Source: Darksidea phi (Eukaryota; Ascomycota; Dothideomycetes; Pleosporales; Lentitheciaceae). From it: a stretch of 64,000 bases of DNA. The position numbers and the translations under genes were made by a program. Below, one piece after another: positions 22,887-34,364 of this stretch (its first letter is position 1; every line of letters starts with the position of its first letter). The notes below the pieces were generated by a model that was not told the DNA's origin, did not search any database, and was given only the letters and a program-made list of their open reading frames with translations. The stretch is taken from positions 186,001-250,000 of the forward strand of contig JASJFT010000035.1 of the NCBI GenBank assembly GCA_030770425.1, read 5' to 3'.

Positions 22887-23878
22887 TTACCAATCGAGAA
22901 AATAATCAATGCCGTCACACAATGCCGACGAGCCTACAGCCGCATGGTAGCTGAACGGATATTCATGCAGCTCGATATGTCTCAGCCTAGGGCTGTCTTT
23001 TATCTCATTATACAAACGACTGCAAAGTTCTTCCGTCCTTTGTGAACCGAGGAATGTTCTTCTTTTCTCGTACGCCTCTGGTGTCTCTGTCCTCCTCTTT
23101 TGGGGAAACTGCTCGTAACCACCATAGCTGATCTGGAGCGCAGGCTTCGTCGTTGCGTTAGATAGGGATACTGCCTTAAGGGGGCCAAGTTGAGAGAAGA
23201 TGTAATCATTATTCCAGGTCAAAAACGGGGAAGCGCTTAGAAAGACATCGAAGAGGTCGGGGCGGACAAGCAGAGTGTATATGACGAAAAGCCCGCTGAA
23301 CGAGTGGCCATACAGGCCGTCGCGGTTAAATTGCACGTTCCGGAAATACCCGCGTATCCAGGGACGAAGAACAGTATCCATAAAAGTGATAAAGCTATCG
23401 CCGCCGGATGGAACGCCGGGGAGCTCTGGAGGAGTACAATTGGCGCAAACAGGCATCTGATAGTCGTGGTACCGACCCTCGGAGTATGGCGAATCCGGAA
23501 TGAGGCTAGGATATCCGATGCTCACGACAACAGTGTCCGGTTGAATAGAGTCAACAGGGCGACGCTTGCGAAACGCTTCTGTGGCCGTGTGGGCTAGCGC
23601 GTTACCGTCGAGAACGTATCTGCGGGCGGTTCGTAAGTAGAATTTTCGGGTAGATTCAGCGACGCCAAAATGATGCAACCACGAAAGACAACTTACAGAG
23701 TATCAACGGTGCTTTGAACGTCGGTTGATGTCCAATTCAGTGGCCAGGAGAGCTGGACTTGGTACTCCCAGGTACCGTTGGTGACATTCCAGTATGCGAT
23801 ATTGGGGAGGACAGTGGGTGGGAAGGAGGTGACCAGAGGATGGAAGGACCAAGCTCCAATCGAAGAAACGTTTGACAT
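22887..23878 (-). CDS. IroE/Fes-type alpha/beta-hydrolase esterase
   Basis: Exons 23878-23697 and 23619-22887 join in phase (77-bp intron, GTAAGT..CGCAG) to give about 304 residues. The family is the PF00756 esterase-D/Fes group: TLYVLDGNAL after the first strands, VVSIGYP, then the nucleophile elbow GLYGHSFSGLF with Ser, and a late His in FSYHAAVGS. An acidic residue between them completes the usual triad. Fungal members hydrolyse siderophores such as triacetylfusarinine C or other esters. No signal peptide is visible, so it is likely cytosolic, which suits intracellular iron release from imported siderophores. No siderophore synthetase or transporter is near, so this substrate is inference. 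Confidence 0.85.
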
Positions 23879-24976
23879 GGTTAACTAGTTTTTCAATCGT
23901 AGGCTCCCAGCCACCTTTCCAAAATGATGGGTCTTCGCCTCTACTTAGAAAAAACGTTTGGAGCCCTGGTGCACTATTGTTTTAACTCCCCACGCTCTTC
24001 CCCGCACGCGGTCTCGAACTGGCGGTGAACAAGGGCAGAACACGGTAGAACGACATTTAGGCGGGGACTACATGGTTGAATGCAGGCGTCCTGCACAGAA
24101 ACAGACGCCCATCGCCACCGGAAACGCCGGGGTGCGTATCTTAAGCGAGCTAGCGGGAAACTGTTAGTGGCTCACTCCCACATTACTTCCCCTAGCACTG
24201 CCAACGTCGGGCTCGTCAATACTATGAACTCTGTTGCGCAAGGGAAATTGCAGCTCGACGCCCCCAGGAAGCAAATTGGACTGAAAGCGGCCCTAAGGAA
24301 GATGGCGGAACGGACGCGCCCTTGGCATCTTCCTGCTTTACAGCGTTTGTTGGCCCTCCTTGGCCCTAAAGCTTCTTGTTATGCAACGATCTGGATGGCT
24401 GACCAACAGTAACGGACTTAGATGACGATTTCGGCCAGAGTCGATGTACCGCAAACTACTCCACGTTCGTTAGTCCCATAAACTAAGAGGTAGACAAGCA
24501 CCAATGTAAGAATGCACCACTCGGTCTTCATCATTGCCGCCCTTTTATCTCAACGTTTATGTTACAACGCAAGTATATGCTAAGCAGCGCACATCATAGT
24601 ATGATGCTCCCAAAATAGCGCTTAATGCTCACGACCATGTAGGAACACCCAGTCTGGTACTCACAACCAGCTCATCAAGATTTCAGGAACCAAAGAAACT
24701 AACGACTACAAACAGTCTGCCACTAAGCTGGGCTAGCTCGAAAAATCGAGGGGTATATCGCCGCTGTATTAAGAGAAGAGGAGAAAAAATCTGCGTAAGG
24801 AAGAAAGTGAAGGTTGCAAGAGGATTAAAAGGAAGTAAACATATCAATCAAGAAGGTAGGTAAGAGTGTCGTGTTGAAGACTGAGTAAGACATATGTGCT
24901 GGGGAATCGTAGAATGTGTCGTTGCTGTGTCGCGTCCAATCGTGAGAAACTCGGTACAAAACGGAATGTGTTCGTT
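23879..24976. other. Intergenic, no gene seen
   Basis: The 5' side of the esterase gene faces the 3' side of the alpha/beta-hydrolase gene here. The ORF at 24080-24412 shows no domain. The stretch is A-rich near 24770-24860. Confidence 0.6.
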
Positions 24977-27900
24977 TCAAGCCGTCGCTGTAGCCTCGCT
25001 ATGACCGTGACGTGAAGTTATATTGCGAAGTCGTTCCGCTGTGCGCTTCCTAGAAATGCTCTTCTCACCATTGGCCTTTCCCTGGACCACGGCAGTCCAA
25101 TCTTCCCAATCGCTTGCCATTTCGGTGAGAACGTTGCCCATAACTTGCGCGCTGGCCATGAGACCATGTTGCTCGCCATCGAGGATCCTAACCTCGCACT
25201 TGCGCATCAAGCGGCCGAGCCATCGGACGTTGTCGACTGGTACGCGAGAGTCTTTGCTGCCGTGGTGGATGACGACGGGTCGGTTAATGTCCTCATATCG
25301 GAAGCCGATGGCCTGCTTTGTTTCTAAGCAGACGATAAGATCGGTGGCGGGGTTAGCATTAGCGGTCGCGCGGTCCCAAATGGCAAAAGTGAGTCGTTCA
25401 TCAAACTCGTGTTGGCGCTGGCGTTCTGCTACAGAAAGAGCCTCCTTCATACTTTTCGCCTTTTCATAGTTGGGATCCATAGGATTGGTCAGCACCAGTG
25501 ACAACGAACTTGCATTCGGCAAGATCTGATCCATCTTCATCATCGATTCCCGTCTGGACGCCTTGTACTGGGGCCGTACCGGCTGTTGCTCTTGCTGTTG
25601 CTGCTGCTGCGGCATTACTTGTGGGCTGACGCTCTTGCGTCTCGTCTTGGGGGAGTTCTTCGGCCCAGTGCGCTGCAAGCTGGCGCTTGTTGCGCTTAGA
25701 AAAGTGGAGTTGGCGACTTTGAGAAGCGAGGGAGGAAGAGCGCGCAAGAAGCGTTGCGACCTGGGTAGCTGTTGCGTGGGTGGCTGATCTTGGCTGATAC
25801 CAATGGGTTCCATTTGGGAGGGAGGGATCCAGGGCGCGAGGAGATGTACTCGCCCACGGATATGCTGGGGCATCCGCAACGACGTGGCGAGTGCGTAGAC
25901 GGCGCCAGCCGAATGCGCAAGGAGCGAGAATTTGGTGATCTTCAATGCTTGACATATCACGAGGACGTCGTCTACATGTCGTTAGCACTCGATGCGAGGT
26001 CAGAGGGGATGTGACATGGCTCACCTGGCCAGCTAAGAGGGGTGCCATTCGGATCGACTTGGCTTCCCCCAATGCCGGGACGATCCGGCGTGATCAGTCT
26101 AAGTCTCAATGTCGAGGCCAGCTGGTCGTAGAAGGACATGACATATCTTGTCAAGCCCATGCCGACACAGACGAAAACAGCAAAACCCTGGGGGTCTCCG
26201 ACTTCTGAAAACGAGATGATTCTTCCTGTCTGAGGGTGGCGTATCTTTTGCGACAGGCGCGGCGCATTGAGATAGCGTTGGACATCCACGTCGATTGAGT
26301 CGACGCTGGTAGGACGTTCCTCTATGGCCGGATAAGGCGGTTTCTGCGTGGGTACTGCACGCACCTGCACGCCCCTCGCGACGGCGGCATTGAGGGCGTC
26401 GACTCTGTCGTTGTGCACCTTTTCTGCTTTTGCGGGTAGATCTGGATGCGACCATCGTTTCTTCTTGAGCGTGGGACGATGCTGGAGGCTGTGCGACGGA
26501 GCCATGCTGAGAGAGAGATGGCGAGTCGCAGTGTCCTCGCTGACGGCACGGTAGGACCTCTCGCTGGGGGCGCTTCCGGTTACACTAGGAGTCTCTTTGG
26601 GCGCTGCGTTCACGCCCATGATGATGGAACTGGTCCTTTGGCGGCCAACTGCAGACCGCCCGCCCACAGCCACCGACTTGGTGCGCCGCGGTGGGGTATC
26701 GCTAGATTGAGTTTTCCCCGTTCTTGTCGAGGCGCTGCTACTGCTCGGTGGTGGCGGAGGAGGCGATGTGGGCGCGTTCTGCTCTAGAGTCTCTAGTGCG
26801 AGCCTGTAGTTGATGGGAAGCGGGGTAATGTCGTCGCCATCGTTGACGGTCAAGCTCCTGGACCGAGAATGGCCCTGCTTCCCTTGTGTTTCGCTGGTTT
26901 CGCCTGCTTCTCTCGATTCTGGTACGCGCGACCGTCCCCCCTCGAGCGCAGTGGGCTGCATTGTCCGCAGCGTGATCCCCAGGACTCTGTGCGCTTTGGC
27001 GGGGTCTTGCACTCGCTTTTCACACAGGCTTGACACAGACGAGGTTGGGGACGGCTGCGAGCTCGCAATTGGTGAAACGCGGGCCACGCCAGAAGCCCCT
27101 GCATCGACCCCAACGGGCAGCTTGCCGGCTAGTTTGTCACGCAACAATTTTTGTTTTCGCAGTTCTCGAATCCTGCGGGCGACTTCGTCTTCTTCGGCCT
27201 CCAGTTCTGTGAGGATCTTCTCCTTCGCCGTCGTTTCCTGCCCCACACTCTCGTCCTCTTCAGGGACCGTAATGGTCTTGTACGAGTCATGGCGATTAGT
27301 CCTGCTGCTGCTCCGTGTATGGGTCCTCCTGCCTTTGCGCGACGGGCTCCCCGAATGCCTAAGAGACGAGCCACGCTCTGGGATCAGTCCCTTGTCAGTG
27401 GGGCTCCCTCCGTCCTGCGCACTCAGCAGGTTGACGCCGTTCCGCAGCGGACTCATGTTTCTCCGAGGATAACGCTGTGCAGTGCGCGACGACTCTGCCA
27501 TGGCCGGCTCCTCTTTGATCGTGTCCTCGGCCAACGGAAGCTGAGGCGCAGGCTTCCGTGCTATGTCGGGCGAGGCTGCCACTTCTGGTCCCTGGATGCT
27601 TGGGCGTTTGCGCTCCGCATCCTTTAGCCTCAAGCGCTCCCGAGAGCCCATGTACATTAAACTCCGATGCCCTCTGGCACTCCTCTTGCTTTCAGAGGAT
27701 GTCCTGTTGCTGCCGTCGGATGTTTTTCTCGGGATTCCCGCCTCAATGCTGATATTGCCAAAGCTGCTCGCTGAGCGCCCAGAATGTGCCGATTGTATGG
27801 ACGCGGAACTACCTCCGCTTCTGCCAATGTAGCTCCTGAGCGAATTCTCCTTGTCCTTCTTTTTCGGAGCAGTGAGGGGCGATAGACCGGACGGCGGCTT

Positions 27901-28320
27901 CGAGGTACGGATCACTGGCGGCTCGCATGCGTCGTCGGGATACAGAAGGTCCTGGTTCTTCAGATTCTGGTAGTATGCCGATCGGTCGGGCGCATTGCCA
28001 TCTTGGCCACCGAAGCTGCTTGCGTAGGGACTCGCAGGCAGGGAGGCGGACGCGCCGTCGCCGTAGCTGGGCGGGAGGTTCTCAAAGTGGTTGTGCGTCG
28101 AGGCCGAGATGGCCGACAGCGAGTCGATCAGGGAGGAGATGACTTCGGGCGATGCGGTCTGGGTGCGAATGTAGTTTGGAGGTGCTCGTTTCTTCACCCG
28201 GATGTCTGTGGGGACTGATGGGAGCGAACTGCGGCGCCGCGAGCGTAGACCGTGGATCGGGTTCGATTTGGCGTCTGCGGGGACGCTTGGGACGGGCGGG
28301 GGTTGTGGTTGGACGTCCAT
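24977..28320 (-). CDS. Alpha/beta hydrolase with long disordered N-terminus
   Basis: Exons 28320-26025 and 25971-24977 join in phase across a 53-bp intron (GTGAGC..TGTAG), giving about 1096 residues. Residues 1-680 are Ser/Arg/Pro-rich and largely disordered, apart from a charged coiled-coil-like segment (EKILTELEAEEDEVARRIRE). The hydrolase core begins near GRIISFSEVGDPQG, with the oxyanion region VCVGMG and LITPDRPGIGGS. The nucleophile elbow is AHSAG (Ser about 786), which replaces the first Gly of GxSxG by Ala. The late acid is in HHGSKDSRVP and the base in GEQHGLM. A Gln-rich, disordered insert sits in the lid region. The substrate is unknown. The long N-terminus suggests phospho-regulation or scaffolding. 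Confidence 0.88.
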
Positions 28321-29745
28321 TCTGCCTGTTTACCAGCTCGCTTGCCCGCGGTTGAGGTGTTGCTCAACGTCGCGATCCCCAGCGAAGGGCTCCAGAAGTG
28401 TCGGTCGACCAAGCGACAGGGCCGATGTGAGAATGCAGGCGTGTGAAGATCAGTGCATGTTTTATGCAGGTTGCCGGGGCCGGGGCCGGGCTGCAGGACG
28501 CGATTCAACGCGCGTGGCGCACTTCACGCTGGCTTGCTGGCGAGAAGTGCCTGGAACGGTGAGGATGGTGCTGAGATGATTGCGGCAGCGAGGGAGATGA
28601 TTTTGCGTGCCTGTTGCAAATCATTCCATCCGCAGGCTAGGGGTCGGCCGCAAAGGAGAGGACGGGGGTTTTCGGGCGCAGCCTATGCAGGACTAGGCCT
28701 AGCAGCCGGGCAAAGCGTGATTGGCTGGAGCATGCGTATCTAAGCTGAACAAGGCGGGAATAGGTACGCCGAAACAGGCATTGGAGCTGCCCGTTTGGCT
28801 CCCAGCATCTATGAGTGTTTTGTCGCCTTCAGACACTGTTGCTCCCACACACTCATCGCAGGCGTCGCCGTCCTCGCCCTCGCACGTCTTTTCATGAGCA
28901 GCCGACGGCCCCAACTTCGGCTTCTCTCCTCTGTTTCTGCCCCGCGCGTCCCGCTCTCCGAGAAAATTAGGATGGCCTGCACTTGCGAAGGTGTCGACCA
29001 GGCATCCTAGTAGCAAACATGGCGACGGACGGGCGAACGCGCATCCACCCGACTCCGACATCGTAGGAGGCTGAAGAGGCGTTGAGACGATACGTTGACA
29101 TGGTCTGATGTCCATTTGTGGTGCGTCGAAAAAGGAAGCATAATAACGTCCCCCCTACCAGACTGCTGGGTCCCTTGCCTCGGATAAGTGTTTGGCTTTC
29201 TGCTTGGGACTTATCCCTATGATAGGTGCCAGAGGAGCATTTCGGATACATTCGTGGGCCAGCAACTAACGATGGCACAATCTTTGGGTGTTCGCCTCGA
29301 AGGTACCCAGGACGCGTTATCCATGGGGAGAACGGCACCGCAACAGGGGCCCCGGAGCCATGCACCACGACCTTTTGCGAACCCAAGTTGAGTCGGTGGC
29401 GTGGACTCCCTCAATGCACAAAGCTTCTTTTTCTCAGGATCTTCCCGCCTTGCCCACCTGCTCCCCTGGTAATCTCCCACTCTCCGAAACCGTTTCGCAT
29501 CCCTATACAATTCCCATTAATGTTGCGCGTCGCCAACCAACGCCCCCTGTCGCGTCTCCCTCGGTTGCACTTGCAAGAGCGGGTCTGTGCGGCATGGAAA
29601 CATGGTCCTGGCACGACTACGTCATACCCCATCACGCCTCAACACCATAGTTCTCTATCACGAAACCATTGCGAACATTTCTCCACTTCATGTGCATACT
29701 TACGCCCATTGCCAAATTCATTACTCTAGTCGAATAGCCAAGGAG
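28321..29745. other. Intergenic, divergent promoter region
   Basis: A 1.4-kb spacer between two divergent genes. It contains a short GGGGCC-like run near 28480 and no supported ORF on either strand; the ORFs at 28699-29115 and 29226-29729 look like chance. Confidence 0.6.
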
Positions 29746-30840
29746 ATGTCGTTATCATCCTTCCTCGCGCCTATATCGCTTCCCCTAGCGTCCTTATTTG
29801 CGATCCCGATGCTTTCGGGCTGGTCCACATCTCTCAATCTCGTCTTCTTCTCCCTAACATGGACAACCATCGCCATGACGTACTCGCCCCTCCAACTAGA
29901 GTTCTTCGGGCCCCTGTTCCTGCGCACCTTGCTCTATCTACTCCCCTCAGCCCTCTTCCTGCTCATCGATTCCTCCATCCCAAGTCTGATGGTTGAGCTC
30001 AAGGCGCAAGGGGAGATGGGCTTACCCGGGCGACAGAGAGGGGGCGCGAGGAAGTTGAGGAGGGTTGTGGGATGGTCTGTGTTTAACGTACTGCTTGCAG
30101 TGGGACTCCAGGCGGCCACCGAGTGGCTGGTCACCGATGTTTTCAAGATGAAGAGCTTGTTGTTAATTAAGGGGAGTCGGTGGAGCCTGAATCATCTTCC
30201 GAACCCGTGGTCGCTGTTCAAACACGCAGTCGTCGGGTTGATAACCCGCAACGTAAGCCAGCACCCTTCCAGATTACTCACCCAGCCCTACTAATCCATT
30301 CAGATCCTGCAATACTACATCCACAACCGCCTCCTCCACTCCTCTACTGGTGGTACCCTTGCCCACTGGCACCAAACCTGGCACCACAGCATCTACGTCC
30401 CTTACTCCTTTGTCGCAGCCTATGACCACCCAGTATGCTACCTCTTGCACCGCTTCCTTCCCCTCTATCTTCCCGCTATCGTCTTCCGCTTCCACATGAT
30501 GACCTACCTCCTTCTTCTCGCCGTTTTCTCTCTTGAGGAACTGTTCACCTACTCCGGCTATAACATCCTGCCCTCCACCATTATGCTGCGGGGCATGGCA
30601 CGGAGGACTGATGCGCACATGATGACACAAGGAAAGGGCAATTATGGACCACTAGGAGTTTTGGATTGGGTCAACGGGACGACTGTAGGGGCCGACGTCA
30701 TGGATGATTTACAGGAAGAGATGGAGAAGCATCATGTGCAGGAAAGGGCGGGGAGTGCCGTTGATGATGCCGAGGACGCAGCGAATGGAATGGCAGGGAA
30801 ATTGAAAAGTAGAGTAAGGAAGGGGAGAGGGAAGAAGTAA
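29746..30840 (+). CDS. Fatty acid hydroxylase/sterol desaturase superfamily membrane protein
   Basis: Exons 29746-30252 and 30304-30840 join in phase (51-bp intron, GTAAGC..TTCAG) to give 347 residues. Several N-terminal helices precede the di-iron histidine boxes: YYIHNRLLH (H176, H181) and HWHQTWHHS (His cluster about 190-197). The conserved GKGNYGPLGVLDWVNGT near the C-terminus aligns with the region after the third box. There the usual DxHH reads DAHMM, so two ligands look lost. The tail is Glu/Lys-rich. Family members hydroxylate or desaturate sterols, sphingoid bases or fatty acids in the ER. With an incomplete third box, activity cannot be assumed. The ATG at 29746 is chosen because upstream frame sequence is not hydrophobic. 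Confidence 0.85.
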
Positions 30841-31252
30841 GCTCGATTCGAGCTGGCGTATTACTACGTGCATTTTCCGAGTTTGGAACTCGATGGGGCT
30901 CGGGGAATTCTTTGCTGTGCTTGTTTGAAATACGTATTTAGTATGTCCATTATTGCTGTCGCCCTCACCCAGGAAGCCACACAAGTCGTTAGAGATTTGT
31001 CTATTCCGCTTGGTCAGCTTTCGTGCTTGTCTAAACATTGCTTCGTTATCGGACGTCCGCAGATGACTTCACATGTATGTTGTGCCATTGTTCACTTTTG
31101 GACCGTTTCGGATTCGCTTGCCTGTTACAAGGTCGTATGGAAAATGCAAACCGTGACCCTCCATGAAAAAGATGTGCCAGCTGTTACGGCCGCAGCATGC
31201 CGGAGTCGTCCTTCATCCCATGCACTAAACGCCAAACCCAACTACCCCACAT
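30841..31252. other. Intergenic between convergent genes
   Basis: This stretch holds the 3' flanks of the hydroxylase-type gene and the eL6 gene. No coding signal is seen beyond chance ORFs. Confidence 0.6.
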
Positions 31253-32057
31253 CTAGAAGACCATCGCGTGTGGCCTGTCCGTCTTACGAAGGCTGAAGCT
31301 GGAGCTGAGGTAGTCGATGAGGTGGGCCTCCTTCTTGAGGGTAGCGATGAGCGCCTTGTCGACGCTCTTCTGGTCGGCAACACGGTCCTTAGAAGTTTCC
31401 TTCTTCTATACGGACATTAGTCCATTTCCGACGCGCTCAGTCGGTATCTCTCACCTCAGGCTTCTCGCCCTGCTTGAAGAAAGCATCTTCGCCAGACTTC
31501 TTCGCCTCCTTGTCCTTAGTGAAGTAGCCAGGCTCGCTAGCCTTCTTCACAACGCTCTCATCCACACCAGCCAAATCCACTTTGGTCGAAGTCGCAATGA
31601 CATATCGTGCGTTGACCCTTCGCAGGGGAACGCCATTGACTTTGAACGGACCGGTGACGAGGAGGACACCCTGTTCGAGGTGCTTCAGGAGGACAACGCG
31701 CTTGCCACGGAAGCGACCAGCGAGGAGGATGACAACGGTGCCGGGAGTAAGGGATGGGCGAACCTTGGCCGGGCGGATGGACTTGCGAGCCTGAAGTCAA
31801 AAGTTAGAGAGCGTCGAACGCGACTTCCGGTACCGTCGTGAGTGCCCAGTCCGCAGCATGGCATCTGGAGTACTGCGCCACGTGTCTACAGCCTCTGAAA
31901 TGCCTCTCGATCTTGCGTCGGCCTTCTCGTTGTTGGCACATACCTTCTTGGGGACGGCGACGTCCTCAGCAGGGTAGTACTTGCTGGCCTTCTGGGACGC
32001 GTGCGGTATCGACCGCTCGCCCTTGGCGTACTTCTTTGTCGTGGGTTTGTCCGCCAT
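31253..32057 (-). CDS. RPL6: 60S ribosomal protein L6 (eL6)
   Basis: Exons 32057-31944, 31790-31455 and 31405-31253 join in phase to give 200 residues, the family's normal length. Conserved runs include [64 protein letters not shown] and the C-terminal DRPHAMVF. eL6 is a structural protein of the large cytosolic ribosomal subunit, bound to 25S rRNA. The 153-bp first intron lies close to the start codon, which is common in fungal ribosomal protein genes. The gene shares a 212-bp divergent promoter with RPN13. Confidence 0.97.
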
Positions 32058-32269
32058 GTCGAATTGTGGTGGTGTCGTCGAGTTGAAGCCCTGGTGTTGA
32101 ACGTCAAAACTGAACCGAACTGTGTGCGCTGCGCCAAGAATACGGTAAATTGTATCGCCGGCCTCCGCTAGCGCGGTGGTTCTTAGTCAGCCCCGCGAGA
32201 CAGGCGCAGGCGGGAAAGCTCCAACTGCATCGTCACAAGCTCGCCCCTACTCCACCACCATCCGCAACA
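32058..32269. promoter_or_regulatory. Divergent promoter of RPL6 and RPN13
   Basis: Only 212 bp separate the two start codons, so the 5' UTRs and promoters of a ribosomal and a proteasomal gene must overlap. No TATA box is evident; the middle is GC-rich (CTAGCGCGGTGG). Confidence 0.7.
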
Positions 32270-33834
32270 ATGTCGATCCAGCCTCTGATTACTTTCAAGG
32301 CAGGCCAGTGCGAGTTGTCCGTTAGTAGTTCCGGGTTCTTATCTCATGATGACCCACTGACGTGCGCAGGGCAGCGCACCAAACCAGAAAGTCAAGCCAA
32401 AGCAGGCACCAGGCTATGTGTACCTCTATCAAGGAGACGACGGTCCGTCTAGCATATATCACGACTGTTTTCTTGCTAACCCTACCAGACTTCGTCCACT
32501 TTTGCTGGCGGACACGCGATAGTGCCGCTGACGACAGCGACCTCGATCTCATCATGATTCCCAGCGATGGTTCTTTTATTCCCTACACCGGCAAGGAGGC
32601 TGCGGCCGAGTCAGATAATGTTAGATCTCCTACTGATGGCCGCATCTTCGTCCTCAAGTTCAGTTCCAGTTCACAACGCTACCTCTTCTGGTTACAATCA
32701 AAATCTCAGCACCGAAACGGCGATCCAAGCTGGTTCAGTGCACGCGACCTAGCAATCGGACAAATCGTCGACCGATTACTGAACGGTGAAGAGGTGGACG
32801 TGCAGACCGAGCTTGCCATCGCTGCAAGCCAAGGTGGCGATGAGGACGAGACGATGGAGGACGTCGAGGGCACAGATCACTCCTCCAATCGAAATCGCCA
32901 CGGTAGTACGGGAGGTGCGGGCGCTGATGCCACAGGAGGCGACATCCGAGAAGAGGGCGAAGAGTCCCGAGAAGGTGGCGCTGATGGTGGTCGAGCGTAG
33001 GTACCGAACCTTCATATTAATTCGGCGTCGTGGCGCGCCGACCTCACGGGCTTAGTACAGGCGGCGGCAAAAGAAGAGGTGCATGCAGAAAAAACTGTAT
33101 TCCTATCACAGTGAGGCGTTTCGGAGCATATAAATGCCGAACAGACGTTACTGGGTTGCACTGCTCAACTGTATCAGTAGAAAATAAGCATATCTTGTCC
33201 TGCATACCGCTCGGCCCGCCGCGACGCCCTATTTCTATTGCGTTTACCGTATATGTATAGCTCAGGCTAACGCACCAACAGAGCTGCCTCCGGCTCCACC
33301 GAGGCCTCCGCCATTGTCCAAAATTTCCTCAAATCGCTCAAATCTGGCAACGCTTCCGCCTCACAAGACCCCTTCACCACACTTCTCGACCTCCTGTCCC
33401 CTAATTCCACCGTCCCCGTTATCGAAAAAGCACCTGATTCCTTCATCGATGCACTCTGTTCACACCTCCCCACCACGCTCTTCCTCATCGAGCAAGAAGT
33501 GGAAGACGTCGCCGACATCGATCCAAACTCCGAGACCGCCCAGCTGGCGATGCAAGCCCTCGATCAAGAGCAGAAGCGCGACATTTTGAAACGAGTAGTT
33601 ACGAGTCCGCAGATGAGGCAGAGTTTGGGCAGTCTAACGGTCGCATTAAGGGACGGGGGCCTGCCGAACGTGAGTTCAGCGCTTAAGATTGATGTGCAAA
33701 ATGGGGGTTATATGAGAGGCAGTGGAACGCCGCTTGGTGGCGGTGATGCAGTCAAGGCATTTGTGGAGGGTGTGAAGAAGACAGTGGAGGAGGATACAGG
33801 CGATGAAAGTAGTGATGATATGGATACTAGCTAA
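32270..33834 (+). CDS. RPN13: Proteasomal ubiquitin receptor Rpn13/ADRM1
   Basis: Four exons (32270-32320, 32370-32442, 32489-32996 and 33282-33834) join in phase to give about 394 residues. The N-terminal Pru domain is clear: ITFKAGQC, GYVYLYQGDD, FVHFCWRTR, DLIMIPSDGSF and GRIFVLKFSSSSQRYLFWLQ. A flexible acidic/Gly linker follows. The C-terminal half matches the DEUBAD domain that recruits the deubiquitinase Uch37/UCHL5 (FLKSLKSG, LLDLLSPN and ILKRVVTSPQMRQSLGSLT). Rpn13 binds Rpn2 and ubiquitin on the 19S cap. Budding yeast Rpn13 lacks the DEUBAD part, so this fungus keeps the longer ancestral form. The third intron is 285 bp, long for this locus. Confidence 0.95.
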
Positions 33835-34364
33835 GCTAGAATCTTAGATATCTACAGTGAGGAACGGCATACTTTTTAGCATGCATGCTTAGATATAGCG
33901 GGCTGACTTGACAACTCGTCGATACGATCGGTACATAACCGCACGAAAGGATTATATGAGTCATGATGCACGGGGACGTTACGGCATACAGTCGGAGACA
34001 AAACAGAGCATAAGCATGAAACATAGTTAAGGACGTTATCAAATCTCTTTCATACCGAGAACATGCGACCTTAGAAACATCGAGCACCACGTGTAGTCAC
34101 AAACTCTGATTACTAGACTACTCACTGGTGTCGCCTTCAACCTTAAACATAACCTCTTCGTAATCCCATACCGGCCTCCGGATGGGTTTGAATTACTCAC
34201 AAGGTTGCCGACCCGTTTCTGGAAAAGGGTTAGAGAGTCGCTCGAACCCCCTAGGGCCCAACCACCGCTCGAGAGACATGAATGTAGGATCATCTATGCT
34301 CGTCCTCTGATAACAAAGTCATTAAGATTAGTGGTCTGGTCTGTAGTGTATACGGAAGTAAAAC
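33835..34364. other. Intergenic between convergent genes
   Basis: Nothing coding is recognised. The ORFs at 33836-34090 and 34039-34293 are AT-rich chance frames. Confidence 0.6.

Noticed and set aside
24000..24060. TCTCGAACTGG resembling the T-arm of a tRNA
   Set aside because: No matching anticodon or acceptor stems could be paired around it.
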